This document shows positions 1-13,233 of a stretch of DNA of 64,000 nt, piece by piece. The notes under the pieces were generated by a model. That model was given only the letters and a program-made list of their open reading frames with translations. It had not been told where the DNA came from and did no database searches. The position numbers and the translations under genes are program-made. Position 1 is the first letter of the stretch. Every line of letters starts with the position of its first letter. Source of the stretch: Anaeromyces robustus (lineage: Eukaryota; Neocallimastigomycota; Neocallimastigomycetes; Neocallimastigales; Neocallimastigaceae); NCBI GenBank assembly GCA_002104895.1, contig MCFG01000011.1, positions 153,501 through 217,500 of the forward strand, read 5' to 3'.

Positions 1-1333
1 TTTTTTTTTCTGTATAATTTATACACTATATTCTTCTAATTTTATATCAATAGGTTTATTAGTAGTAGGATTCTAACTTTGGACCATAGATATTATTAGT
101 TGTACAGGAATTATCTGCAAGTTGCTAAAATTAATGAAGCAACTTGTAAGGATAAATGATTATGACTACTACAATAAACTTCAACAGCTAAATGCAATAA
201 TAAATACACATATAATATATTCATTTTAATTATTTTTTTTTTATATAATTAAAAATAATGGTTAAAAATCAGTTTATTTATTAATAATAAATATTTTTAA
301 TAAATTAAAGAAATATTTTATTATATATTTATATATAATAAAAATAATTAATTAATTAATAAGTTAGTTAATATGTTATTAATTTATAATATCCTATGTA
401 TCAATTTGATTGCTCTTTAGATTATCTATTATCATATTATACTTTCTAAATAAGTTTCCATCAAGATATATTTTTTTTATTTTTTTAAGATATAAATTTG
501 ATATCCATTATTTATTAATAATTAAAGGATAAATATTACCTAATTTTATATGCCATTCATACTAATATTAGTATAAATTAAATATAAAATTTTTTATAAT
601 ATTTATAATAAATTAATTTATTTGTTTAAAGATTTACATATAGATTTATTATTAATAAAAAATCTACAAAGAAAATGATTTTATTTAACACTTTATTTAT
701 TATGTATTTAAATTACAATTACAAAAAATATATAATAAAAAACATAGAATTTAAATATAATTAATAAAGAATATCTCTAGAATAATTCTAAAGGTCATAG
801 TATATCTATGAATACATTCATTATAACATTAGAAAATGATTGGTCTAAAGTATTAACGATTTAGACACTATTTAAACAAGCTTTTTTAAAATTTTTTTAA
901 CAATTATTAATAAAATTATTTAATTTATAAAGATTTATATGATTCATTATTTAATTCAATGATATTTTTGATATTTTTTTAACTATACTTGGGTTATTAT
1001 TAGTTAAGATAAATAATAATAAAAATAAATACTGATTTAATTAAAAACAAATGTAACTTATACATCATAACCTTGATTACTGTTAAATAAAACATATAAT
1101 AAACTATAATAAACCCTAACCTTATGAAATAGAATATTTGTAAGAAATAATTATTTTTGTAGGTATAATATAATAAATATTTTTACAAAATTATATTATA
1201 AAATTTTGTTTTAAAATGATTTTTGAAATTCTATTATAATGAAAAAAAAATAATATTCATTTTTTTTAAATATATAATATAAAATATATTTCAATTTATT
1301 TATATCTATCTGTTAATACTTTTTTTTATTAAA
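1..1333. other. A+T-rich intergenic DNA, no supported gene
   Basis: No open frame of useful length is present on either strand. A slightly more complex stretch at about 60-190 contains several Cys-like codons in different frames and may be an old coding relic, but I could not align it to anything. The rest is A/T homopolymer and short repeats. Confidence 0.6.
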
Positions 1334-1520
1334 ATGAATAATATGGATAAAAATACTTTTGATTTTTATAAAGAATTAAATAATCAATGTAATATTGATA
1401 CTTTGAAAAAAAATTGCAGATAAAGGAATTTTTTTAAATAAGCCTTTATTTTATTATGATAAAATTAAAAATAATGAAAGTATTATTGAAATAATTATCA
1501 ATGTATTGTATATTATATAT
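1334..1520 (+). pseudogene. Decayed short coding relic, possibly the start of an ankyrin-type protein
   Basis: An ATG opens a frame of about 31 codons (MNNMDKNTFDFYKELNN at the start) that reaches a TAA after a run of A. A shifted frame then reads GIFLNKPLFYYDKIKNNESI and a hydrophobic stretch. The layout (short helix, then PLFYYDKIKNNESIIE) resembles the beginning of the ankyrin-repeat proteins common in anaerobic fungi, but no complete repeat is visible. At least one frameshift and several stops follow, so it is not a working gene. The family assignment is a guess. Confidence 0.3.
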
Positions 1521-1920
1521 TAACTTTTTTAATTTAAATAATAAAGAAAGTAGAGATTCATCTATTATCATATTCTTTTCTTTTTTAATTTATATATAAT
1601 TTTAAGTTTAACTTTTTTTATTAAATTAAAGAAAAAAAAAAAAAAAATAAAATAATAAAAATTTTAACATTTATGTTACTCATTAAATTAACCAATAAAA
1701 ATATCAATTACTCAAGGTTGTACAAATACTAAATAATTTTAATTATTTTTTAAAATGATTTATCGAATGAAAAAACTAAAAAAAAATTAAAATTAATAAA
1801 ATAATAAATTTATTTTTTTATAAATAATTTTCAAATTTAAAAGAGAAAGTAGTTATTTTTTTTTCATAAAATATTTTTATTTCAATTTTTATTGTTATTA
1901 TTTTAATATAATAATAAAAA

Positions 1921-2230
1921 ATGGAGATAAAATTTTTTATTCTAACTTTTTTTTTATTTAGTAATTATTATTGTTATTTCCTTCCAGTGCTCATAAAGTT
2001 AATATAAAAAGAAATATTTTATACGATGAAAATACATTCATGGAAGGATTAAGTGAAGAGTGTCTTGAGGAACAACAACTTAATGTATAACAAAAATAAT
2101 TAGAAGTAATTATAAACAAATATACTTCAGTTATCAAACTGAAAGAATGTTAAAAAATTATATAATAACCCATTGGATTATGATTATTTCTCAGTTTGTA
2201 AAGATGATCCTACAATTAAGTAAATGTACC
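1921..2230 (+). pseudogene. Broken paralogue of the secreted Cys-rich protein at 6338-7033
   Basis: After an ATG and a hydrophobic leader the frame shifts. The next frame reads LYDENTFMEGLSEECLEE, which aligns with TYDNSSFEEGLSQECIEE of the intact minus-strand gene at 6338-7033. Further on, another frame reads YNNPLDYDYFSVCKDDP, matching FKNPLEYFPHCKNFP of the intact gene. The order and spacing of the two blocks agree. Breaks seen are a frameshift in the leader, a TAA where the intact protein has Gln after Cys, and a second shift. The two copies are in opposite orientation and flank the LRR gene. Confidence 0.65.
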
Positions 2231-2902
2231 TATTTTTTTTGGCTACATTTATTTCTATTATAATTTCATTATAAATTATTTTTTATTTTTACTTTTTTTT
2301 TATATTTGAATAATATTTAAAAATTGACAATATTTGAACATTTTAAAATATACCTTTATAGTTTATCGAATTTTTTTCTATGAAAATAAAAAATATAAAA
2401 ATGATTAAAAAAAATTAAAAATAATTATTTTTAACATATATTTCAAAAAAAATATTTATCTATGAAAAAAAAGAAGATTCTTCTATTTCATTTTTATATT
2501 TCTTATAATTTTTATTTATTTTTATTTATTCGTTTATTTTTTGTTTTTTTAAAATTCTTAAATATTTTTTTTTTCTTTTTTCTTTTTTCTTTTTACTTTT
2601 TTGTTTATTATTATATTGTTATTTTTGCTATTTTTTTTCATTTGTTTTATTTAGTATTTTATATATATATATATTTTTTAAATTATTAATATTAATTTTT
2701 ATTATTATTTTTTTTATAAATCTATTTATTGATTTATTTTTATTTTTTTTTATAAAATCTATTTATTGATTCTTTTATTTTGTATTTATTCCCTATTATA
2801 TTATTCCTTATTTGTAAATACTGTTTTATAATTATTAATATATAAATGAAAAAGTAAAAAAGAAAAAAAAAGTAGATTGATGTATTTTTTTTATTACATA
2901 TT
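2231..2902. other. Low-complexity T-rich spacer
   Basis: T-rich sequence and homopolymers. The apparent open frames here are Phe/Leu/Tyr/Ile-only translations of poly(T) and are not genes. Confidence 0.7.
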
Positions 2903-3004
2903 TTAATTAACAGAATAAGGAGGTGGACTATCGTCAAAATTTGATCCTTTTTCATTATATGTATTATTTATTGTATATACAATATTTTCTGGTGGAGCTG
3001 ATGG

Positions 3005-3039
<35 letters not shown>

Positions 3040-4929
3040 CATAGTTAATAACATTATAATTATTATTATTTGAATTATTATATTCATGATCTTTATTCAT
3101 TGGTGATTTGTCATTATTATCAGTATTATTAGTATTTTTCTTTGATTTTCTGTATTGAATGTAATAATAACAAATATAATAAATGGAAAGTAATGAAAGT
3201 GATACTATTAAATAAATATGAGGACTTTTTATTAGTTTTGAAAAAAATGAAGTAGGAACTTCGAAATCATAATTTCCATCAGCGCTACTATTAATTTTTT
3301 TTTTTTTTTATTTTTTTTTTAAAATTAATAATTAATTAAAAATATATATAATAATTAATGCATGTTTATATCTTTTTTTTTTCTTATTATTTTTAATTTG
3401 TTTAAATATAAATTAATTAATAAATAAATTTTTTTATTATACAATGTTTCCAGCTCTTTTATATTCATACATTCAGGAACTGTTCCTGTTAAATAATTAG
3501 AGTTTAAATTTCTTGAATTGAATGAATGTTAAAATTATTTTTTTTAATAAAATTTCGATTAATAAAAAAAAAAAGAATTTTTAAATATAGAAATTTATTT
3601 TATGATTTAATAAAAGTTCTTATTTACAAATGTTTTAATTGCTTTAGATTACAAAATGATTGTGGAATTGATCCACTAAAATAATTATGTGATAAATCCC
3701 TATAGATGTTTTTTTTATTATATAAATTTATATAAATATTTAAATAAATATTTTATAAAAAAAAAAAAAAAATTATTTATTTCTTTTTCTAATAATAAAA
3801 GTTCATAATTACAATTTTTCTAATTTTATTAAATCACCAAATTCAAATAATTTTCCCTCTATATCCAAAAAAATTATTAGATATTGTTCTAATATCAAAA
3901 TATATTAAAAAACAAATTAATTTTAAAATATTTTGTAAATAAGTTATTAAATATTTTAAATAATAATAATAATAATAAAAATAGTTAATAATAATAATAG
4001 TTAATAAAAATAATAGTTAATAATAGTTAATAATAATAATAAATTAATAATAATATCAATAATATAAGCATAACAAAATAATATTAATAGATAATAATTT
4101 TTAAATTATTTATTTACAATGATTTTAAATTCTTTAATTCAAATATGGAATATGGAATATTGTCACCAGTTCTTACATTATTCAGTTCTCTAATTGGTAT
4201 AAATTTTTATTAAAAAATTTTTAAAATAATAATTTATTATTTAAATAATAAATACAAAAGAAAAAGAAAAAGAAAAAAAAAATATTTTTCTTTCTATTAA
4301 AAAAAAAAGTATTTTATAAAAATAACAATATTTTTTTTTATATTTTACATACAATACAGCTAAGTTTTTGAAATTTTGAAATTCATTAATTCCAAATGTA
4401 GCATCATCTTCTAAACCATCAATATTAATAAGTTTACTTAATAATATGAATAGAAAATAAATAAAGAATAAAAAAATATATAATAAAAAAATATAATAAA
4501 TAAAAAAATGATATAAGAAAAGAAAAAAAGAATAAAATAAAATAAATAATATCGAAGATTATTATTTAATTAAATTAGACTTATTTTTATTTTTTTATGT
4601 TTTAAATATTATATTATGAAACCATAATTCATATAAAATAAATACTCAATAATATATAATTATTTATATTTATAATAAAAAGAAAAAAAAAAAAAAAAAA
4701 AAAAAGAATAATAACTTTACATTTCTATTATATTTTGTTGATTATCACAAGTTATAGCATTAAAGTCACAACAATTAGAGACTTTTGAATATTCATCTTG
4801 ATAATGACCTAAATATTTAACAGCGTATTCAAAAAAAGTACAGTCATCTAAAAGTCTTGGTTTTAATAATACTTCTTTTGAAAAAATCCTCGGTATTATA
4901 ATATTAATTAAAAGTAATAGAATTAACAT
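2903..4929 (-). CDS. LRR single-pass membrane protein, seven exons, with an apparent +1 frame error in exon 4
   Basis: Reading the minus strand, exons are 4929-4721, 4436-4353, 4189-4118, 3888-3813, 3699-3628, 3511-3443 and 3287-2903, joined by GT-AG introns that all interrupt codons after the second base. Exon 1 gives a signal peptide and a Cys-containing LRR N-terminal cap (SNCCDFNAITCDN). Exons 2-6 each encode one leucine-rich repeat; exon 5 is textbook (LDLSHNYFSGSIPQSFCNL). Exon 7 encodes a membrane segment (about IYLIVSLSLLSIYYICYYY), a basic stop-transfer, an Asn run and a Pro-rich tail ending SPPPYSVN. With one base removed the spliced frame gives about 321 residues. Exon 4 is 76 nt instead of a multiple of three; the extra base probably lies in the seven-T run at 3866-3872, so this is either a recent pseudogene or a homopolymer sequencing error. 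By topology it is a surface receptor-like or adhesion protein. Ligand unknown. Confidence 0.75.
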
Positions 4930-6337
4930 TTTTTATTTAATAATTTTTTTTATTAATAAAAAATAATTATATATAATTTTGGTATATAATTAACACAAAA
5001 TTATAAATATTTATTTCTTTTTTCTTTTTACTCTTTCTTTTTTTTACTTTTTCTTTTTTTTGTTATTAGTTATTTTATATATATTTTCTTTTAAAAAGTT
5101 TTTATAAAAAAGAAGAAAAAAAAAATAACCGTTTTTAAAATTTTTTTTTTTGATACTTTATTATTTCTAAAATTTTGTGTTCAATAATAAATAATAATTA
5201 AAATAAAATAAAAAAAAAGAAAAATTATTTTATTATAAATAAATAGAAATAAAGTTTTTTTCTATTTGATGGCCAATAAATTTTATTAAAAAATAAATTA
5301 AATTTAATCAATGATAAACTTTATTTTTTTTATAATAATAAAAAAAATCTTATTAAATTCTTTCTTTTTTCCTTTTTTACTTTTACTATTTGACTAATTT
5401 ACTAAAATAAATCTATTGATATATTGTATTATATTATAATATATAGAATAAAATGATCCTAACAATGATACTTTTGTTCTTTTGATTAAATCTTTGATTA
5501 AATTTATTATTAATTTAATAATCAAATCAATGGAATATTTTTTAGTAATTTTAATAAAGTTATTTATTATTAATTATTATTTATTATATTATTATTATTC
5601 ATTATATTATTATTATTCATTATATTTTATTAAAATAATATTTATTATTAATATAATATTAATTTTCATTTTAAATTTCTTTTTATTATTTAGTATTTTA
5701 TTATATTTTATATAATTATATTTAATTTTTATTTTATTGTTTTTTTCTTTTTCCTATTTTAATGTATAAATGTATATTTTAATTAAATATTTTTGCCCAT
5801 TTTATTTTTTTTATTTTTTTTTGTTTCTATTTAGATATTTAGAATCTAAGAGATAATCCTAAATAAAAATAAAAATAAAGATTTTTATCTATTCATAAAT
5901 ATGATTAAATATATTATTATTATTTTTATACTTTCTTTATTTTCTTATTTATTTTTATGATTTGTATATAAAATAAGATAAAAAGAAAGAAAGAAATTTA
6001 GAATAAATAAAAAACCTTAAAACTTTTTTAAAACTGATAATTTAACTGATAAAGATAGAGAAAATATTATTAAAACTTCAAAGTTATTTATTTAATTTTT
6101 ATTTTATTTAATTTTAGTTTTAATTTCAATTTATTTCAGTTTTTTTTTTAATTTCTATTTCTATTTTTATTGTTTTATTATTTTTTAATATATATTTTAT
6201 TTTATTTTCATTCTTATTATTATTATTTTATTAATTTATATTCTATTAATTTTTTATATTTATTTTTATTATTTTTATTAATTTATATTCTACTAATTTT
6301 TATTTTTATTTTTATTTTGTTTTTATTATTATTTTTT
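4930..6337. other. Intergenic, with a weak coding-like relic at about 5440-6095
   Basis: Mostly T-rich. Around 5450-5560 and 6030-6090 the plus strand has short open stretches with mixed residues (for example DNLTDKDRENIIKTSK) separated by poly(T) and stops. They may be remains of one decayed gene. I could not assign a family. Confidence 0.35.
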
Positions 6338-7033
6338 TTATAATAAAAATAATAATAAAATGAAAGAAATCAACAAAGTACAATTAATCTTAATAGTATT
6401 AGCATTACTGGTAATATGTTGAGATCTACAATTATCCGATTCTAATACTTTAACCATATTTTTTGATTCATTAATTTCTTCTTGACTCCATGATCCAGAA
6501 GAAAATGGTGTATTTTGAAGTGCCATATAGAATTCTTCATCCATTTGTTGAAATGATTTAATAGCTGTATCTGTACAATTTTTGGATTTACAAGTATTAC
6601 TTACATCACCTTCTCCTTTTATTAAAGCTTCAGCAATTGGACAGAAATTTCCATTTTCATCCGTTTGACATTTTAATTCATAAAATATTAATAAAGCTTT
6701 CATCAAATTTGTTGAATAATATTCTTGAATTTTAGGAAAATTTTTACAATGGGGGAAATATTCCAATGGATTTTTAAAAAAATTTTGACATTTTTCCGTT
6801 TTAATTTTTAAACATCCTTGTTTAAAAACATCTAAATCTTTATCTACTGGCATACATTCCATATATTCTGAATTATCATGTTCTTCAATACATTCTTGAC
6901 TTAAACCTTCTTCAAAACTACTATTATCATAGGTAACAGTTCTCTTTAAAAAATGATTAGTAATTATTTTAGCATTGGAAGAAATAACAATTATTAAACA
7001 GATAAGTAAATAATTGAAAATATTTACTTTCAT
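6338..7033 (-). CDS. Secreted Cys-rich protein, probably GPI-anchored
   Basis: Single-exon frame of 231 aa. Residues 1-21 are a clear signal peptide (hydrophobic ICLIIVISS then NAK). The mature part carries about ten cysteines, two CxxxxC-like pairs, and a C-terminal pattern of small/polar residues (TSNANT) followed by an uninterrupted hydrophobic end (LLISFILLLFLL). The hydrophobic tail without a basic cytoplasmic tail is the usual signal for GPI attachment, so cell-surface or wall location is inferred. No enzyme motif is visible. A broken relative in the opposite orientation lies at 1921-2230, which shows that this is a small family. The start is the only ATG before the signal peptide and is preceded by a T-rich (minus-strand A-rich) leader. 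Function unknown. Confidence 0.8.
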   Translation of the reverse strand: MKVNIFNYLLICLIIVISSNAKIITNHFLKRTVTYDNSSFEEGLSQECIEEHDNSEYMECMPVDKDLDVFKQGCLKIKTEKCQNFFKNPLEYFPHCKNFPKIQEYYSTNLMKALLIFYELKCQTDENGNFCPIAEALIKGEGDVSNTCKSKNCTDTAIKSFQQMDEEFYMALQNTPFSSGSWSQEEINESKNMVKVLESDNCRSQHITSNANTIKINCTLLISFILLLFLL

Positions 7034-7469
7034 TTTTTTTTTTTTTTTTGGAAAAAAAAATTAAATATTTCTTTTGAAAATAACTTTTTTTTTTTATTTT
7101 TAATTTTTAATTTTTTATATTTTAATTTTTATTTTTTTATATTTTTTAACAAATATTTATAAAAAAAAAGAAAAAAAAAAAAAAAAAAAAAAAAGAAAAA
7201 AAGAAAGAAAATGTCTAAATTTTTTAAATGAAGAACAAATTAAATAATTTAATTAATATTAATTAAAGAAAAAAAAAAAAAAATTAAAATTTCTACTCAA
7301 TATTCAATAATGGTTTAATGGTTTAATATATATATTTTTGATACAAGAATTAATTTTGTACTACATTAAATATTATATATACTTTATATATACAAATGAA
7401 ATATACTTAATTTCTTAGTATTTTTTATTTTAATTAATTAATTAATTAATAAAAAGAAATTAAATTATT
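7034..7469. other. Intergenic A/T tracts
   Basis: Poly(A)/poly(T) runs and (TTAA)n. This is probably the promoter side of the minus-strand gene ending at 7033. No gene seen. Confidence 0.6.
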
Positions 7470-7932
7470 ATGAATAAAAAAAGGTTTAAATATGTAGAAT
7501 GTAAAAAATATTTTGAGTAAGAAACTATTTTTTCATATTTGAATCTCCATTATGTAAGTTAATTTTTTTCTCCAATTGGTGAATTTATATTAAGAGATAA
7601 AAGTAATTACTCATTATGGCATGTCATTAATCTAACTACAGTTAATGATAAAACGATATATGATGAGGCAAGAAATAATCATAATCATACTTTTAGTTTA
7701 GTGTTTATTGGATGAAGGTGAATTATTGGTTGAAGATAAAACTCATGCATTATATTGGAGTTTATGGCCAGTAAGATATGTAAATCCAACATTTTATGAA
7801 ATTTATCATACAACGAAAAATTAAGAAATAAATCTATTTATAATTATTTTTCTAGCATCGATATATATAATGTATGCGATGTTAGTTAATAATTTATTAC
7901 CTGGAGTATCCATGATTTCTACATTTAGTTAA
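7470..7932 (+). pseudogene. Broken gene of unknown family with a C-terminal membrane segment
   Basis: An ATG at 7470 starts a mixed-composition reading that is interrupted by a TAA after FE, then by a frameshift near 7560. It continues as PIGEFILRDKSNYSLWHVIN, shifts again near 7710 into LLDEGELLVEDKTHALYWSL and WPVRYVNPTFYEIYHTT, and ends with a hydrophobic segment (IIIFLASIYIMYAMLV) and TAA at 7930-7932. The three stretches follow one another without overlap, as expected for one ancestral protein of roughly 150 residues. A GTAAGT at 7554 might also mark an old intron. No family recognised. Confidence 0.55.
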
Positions 7933-8132
7933 TTGTTATTGTTATTAATCTTAAAAATTTTATTAATTATCTTAATATTATTTATAGTTAAATTATTTTT
8001 ACATTTTAGATACTAATTAATAATTAATAATAAAAAATAAAACTTCAGATTGTATAACATTTAAAGTTGCTAATATTAATAATATTAATAAATATTAATA
8101 ATATGAATAAGATTAATACTAAAATAAATAAA

Positions 8133-8205
8133 TAAATCTAATAGATTATAATAAAGTATTAAAAAAAATAATAAGTAAATCTAATAGATTATAATAAAGT
8201 ATTAA
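8133..8205. repeat. 43-bp tandem direct repeat, two copies
   Basis: TAAATCTAATAGATTATAAT followed by AAAGTATTAA occurs at about 8133-8162 and again at about 8176-8205, an offset of 43 bp. Each copy contains the near-palindrome AATCTAATAGATT. Confidence 0.7.
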
Positions 8206-8308
8206 AGAAAAAAATAATAATATAAATTTGATGAGTTTATTATACTATATATATAATTTGAATAGATTATATATATAATTATTAAGTATATGAATAATAA
8301 GAATAATA

Positions 8309-8421
<113 letters not shown>

Positions 8422-10940
8422 TAGGTTAATTTTCGTCATCCTAATTTTAAGTTAAAATAAAAAATAAATATTAAATGAATAAATAAATAATAAATGAATT
8501 AAGAAAGATATAAATAATAAGAGTCAATTTATTTAAATAAATAAATATATATATTATTTGATATTGTGTATTGAAAAAATATATATATAATTTATAATAC
8601 TAAATATTTATTTAATAAAAAAAAAAAAAGAGAAAATACTATTTTAATTATGCTTTTTTTTTTTTTTTTTTTTTTTTTTGTAAAATTTTCCAAAGGTATA
8701 TAAAATAAATAATATGATTAATAAATTACATTAGTGATTTAATGATTAAAATATTTCTCCTAGTATTAATTTAAATAAAAAAAAAAAAGTATTTTATAAA
8801 AATGTTTGAAAATTTTTTTTAAAATAAATAAAATATTGTTTTTTATTATATATAATTTCAATTTCAATTATTTATACATTCTTGTATATATATTAAATAA
8901 AAAAAAAACCATAAATTCTCTTTTTGTGTGAAATATTAATTAAATCATCAAGGCAATAATCTAAATATTATTATATATTAAATTTTTTTTTCTTTTTGTA
9001 ATTTAAAAAATTTAAAAAAAAACATTGTTAATATATAATGGCTATAGTAGTAACACATTTTTATTTATCTGTAATATGATAATATTATTATCATTATTGC
9101 ATTAACCATAGCATAATCAAATATAAGGTAGTAAATCAAATCAAACTACTTAGTTTGATATGTAAGGTTATTTATTAAGATTTTTAAGTAAATTAATTTA
9201 ATAATAAAAAGTTTGGTAATTTAATATTATATAATAATTATTTAGGTTAATATAACCAAATTTAAAAAAAAAAAAATTAAATTAAAATCTATAGATATAA
9301 CTAAAAGATTTATTAGATATCTTTAGTTTTTTTTTTTTATAAAGTAAAACAAAAAAAAAAAGTAAGAATAAAATTATTAATTAATTATTAAATAATAATT
9401 AAATAGTTAAATGAAAATAATTTCTATATATTATTAAATAAGTCTTATAGATGATATTAATTAATTAACTAAATAATTATACAATTAATTTAGAGAGGAA
9501 GATGAAAAAGATCAATAATAAATAGATTTAAGTATTTTTTACATTTCTATAATAATATTGATAATGCAAAATAAATATATTTATTTACATAATATTATTA
9601 AAACTATTTTTTTAAAATATGATTAAAATTAAATTTTAAAAGAAAAAAAAAAAAAGGAAAAAAAAAAGTAGTTTTCTTTGACTAATTAATAATCATTTAA
9701 ATAATTATTATAAATATTGTATATAAAAATTTTATATACAATATTTATAAGTTTTTTTTTTTTAAATAATTTATAGGATGATTTCAAAATCTTTTAAATA
9801 AAGAAATAAATATATTTTAAATATCTTTTTAAATAATATTATTGACTGATTATTTAATGAAAAAATCAAATTGTTAATTATTATTAATATTAATATAATT
9901 AATATAAAAAAAAAGTGTGTTTATGGATTGGATACAAAATTAATTTTTTTTTAATTTTTTTAATATATGAATGTATATGAATACAAAAAAAATTTTAGTA
10001 ATTTTTTTTTTTTTTTGCTAAGTAATTTTTTTTTATTGGAGATTAAATATTAAAATTAAAATTAAAAAAATTAAAAAATTAAGAAAAATAAAATAAAGAA
10101 AATATGTATATTAATATTAAAATTTGAAATATTTTATAATAAAATAAGATTATAAATAGTTATATACAAATATATAAATTTAAAAATAAAAAATAAATTA
10201 TTTCTAATTATTTATAAAATAAATAAAAAAAAAATAATTAATAATAATTAATAATAATTAATAATAATAAATTGATATTAAGTAAAAATATTTTTTAATG
10301 AATATAAATGATATAATAAAAATTTTTTATTATTAAAATATATAGAAAATAAGAATAGAATGGAATAGAATAAAATAAAAAAAATAAAAGATTATAAAGT
10401 TAATAATAATAATAAAAAGAAATGATGTTTGAGTGGCATAACAAAATGAAATAAGATAAAAAAAAATAAATTCATTGTTATTTTTTTTTTGTTTATAACA
10501 ATTATTTATTCTTTCTATTTATTTCCTATTGTAATTGTTTATTTATTATTTATTATTATTTATTGTTTACTTATTATTTATTGTTAAAAATTTTTTTTAA
10601 AAAAAAAAAGAATTAGAAAAACTATTCTGTAAAGAAAAAATAATAATATATATAGAATAATAATAATAAATAATAAATAAATAATAATATTAAAATATTA
10701 ATTAATTATCATTTTTAAAAATAATAAATAATAATAATAAATAATAAATATTAAAATATTAATAATAAATAAATAATAAATAAAAAATGATTAAAAAATA
10801 ATTAAAAATTTCCTTGTTTCCTTGTTTCTAGATTAAAAAAAAAATAATAATAATAATTTTTTTTTTTAACAATATTAAAAAAATAAAAAAAAATTATTAA
10901 AAGTTTAAATATTAAAAAAAATAATAAATGAATAAATTAA

Positions 10941-10975
<35 letters not shown>

Positions 10976-11089
10976 AGGTTACACAAAAAGGTTTGTTTTA
11001 AAAGTAATTTTTTATGAAATGAAAACTCAAAGTGGATATGAAACGATGATAAAAAATTTTTATATAAAGGTAAAAGTAAAAAAAAAAAC

Positions 11090-11125
<36 letters not shown>

Positions 11126-11652
11126 CATTATTATTATAATATAGAATTAACATTAAACATTAAACTATAATAATGAAATTATATAGAATTAAAATTATTA
11201 TTTTTTTTAATATGACTAAATTAATATATTAATATCATGTTTTTAAAAATGATATTTAATATTAATATTATTATTACTATTAATATGATATACATATCCA
11301 TGATTATTTTTTTTATTACTAATTATATATATATTTTATTATCTATATTTTATTAATTATTCAATATAGTTAAATATTTTTTATTATTAAATCATTGATT
11401 ATTTTTTAATTATTTTTTAATTATTCTTTTTTAATTATAATTTTTTTGTTTAAAATTTTTATTAACCTTCAATTGCATTTTGATTCTTCTAATTCAATTT
11501 AATTTTATAATAAAATATATTAATAATAATAATAATAATCATAATAATAATAATAAAAAAGCATGATGAATTATTGTTTCAGTGATACTTTTTTTTTTCA
11601 TTTACTAAATAAAATAAGTAAATAATTAATTGAAAATTAATAAATAAATAAT

Positions 11653-11701
<49 letters not shown>

Positions 11702-12036
11702 ATGAGTGACAGTTAAACTAATTTTAAAAATAATAATTAAAAATAATAATTAAAAATAAAAAAAAGTTTATTAATTAATTAATCAAATCAAAAAAAATCA
11801 TCTTATTTTTTTATTAATTAATTAATAAATCATAATTTTTTTATAGAAATAGAAATAGAAATAAAAAGAAAAAAAAATGGTATGATTTTTTATTATCACA
11901 TTCGGAAAAAAAAAAAGAAAAATAAATTAATTTTTTAACAAATTGAAATTGAAATAAAAAGAAATGAAATAAAATGCAAAGTTTAAAAATAATAAAAAAT
12001 ACAAAGAAAGAAAAAAGCTAAAAAATAATAAAATAA

Positions 12037-12127
12037 TAAAATAAAATAAAATAAAATAAAATAAAATAAAATAAAATAAAATAAAATAAAATAAAATAAA
12101 ATAAAATAAAATAAAATAAAATAAAAT
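12037..12127. repeat. (AAAAT)n microsatellite
   Basis: About eighteen near-perfect pentanucleotide units. Confidence 0.9.
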
Positions 12128-13197
12128 ATTAATTAATAAATTAATAAAATAGTGATAATCAATAAATAATAAATGAATAAATGAAATAATAAATAAATGA
12201 ATATCATCTTTTAATAAATAAATAAAATAAATAAATAATAGTAATAGATTGCATTATATTCTATTATATTCTAATATATTCTAATATATTCTATTATATA
12301 TTATTTTTATTATTATCACTACATACATTATTGACAAACACAAATAAAAATAATTTAATTATGAAGACAATTAAAAAATAATTCAAAAATAAATAAATAT
12401 GTAAATAAATAATATAATAATTAATTAATTAATAAATGAATGAATGAATAATAATAACTAAATAAATAAATAATATTTATTATTTAATATATTTGTTATT
12501 TAATAATTAATATTTTATAAAAACTATTTATTTATTCATTTAATTTATTTAATTTATTTATTTAATATATTTATTATTTATTTATTCATTTATTTATTTT
12601 AATTTATTTTTTATCATGAATACTTTTTTTTAATGAAGATCAAATAAATTAAAGATTAAATAAATAAATAAAAAAAAGGAAACTTTAATATTTAAAAATA
12701 AAATAAAGAAAATATGAAAAATTAATATAACAATTAAGATATACATTAAATAATAAAAAAATAAAAGAAATAAAAGAAATAAAATAAAAATAAAACCAAA
12801 GAGAAAAACAAAACAAAAACAAAAACAAAAAAAGAAATAAAAGAAGAAATAAAATAAAAAAAGAAATAAAATTATTATATCATTATTATATTATATTATA
12901 TTATAATATATTATATTATATTATAATATATTATGATGTATTATATTATGTCATATTATAATATATCATATTATATCATATTTAAAAAAGTTTATTTTGT
13001 TTCTGTTTTAATTTTTTCTATTTTATTTATTTATTTATTCAATTATTTATTTATTCAATTATTTTATTTACTTATTTATTTATTTATTTAATTATTTATT
13101 TATTTATTTACATAATAAATAATTAAATATTGTTTTATATTTTAATATTTTTTAATATTTTTTAATGTGTGTAACCACTAAGAAACCTTGTTTTTTA

Positions 13198-13233
<36 letters not shown>

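Noticed and set aside
2462-2689. 75-codon open frame rich in Phe/Tyr/Leu
   Set aside because: Translation of T-rich low-complexity DNA; no start context and no domain.
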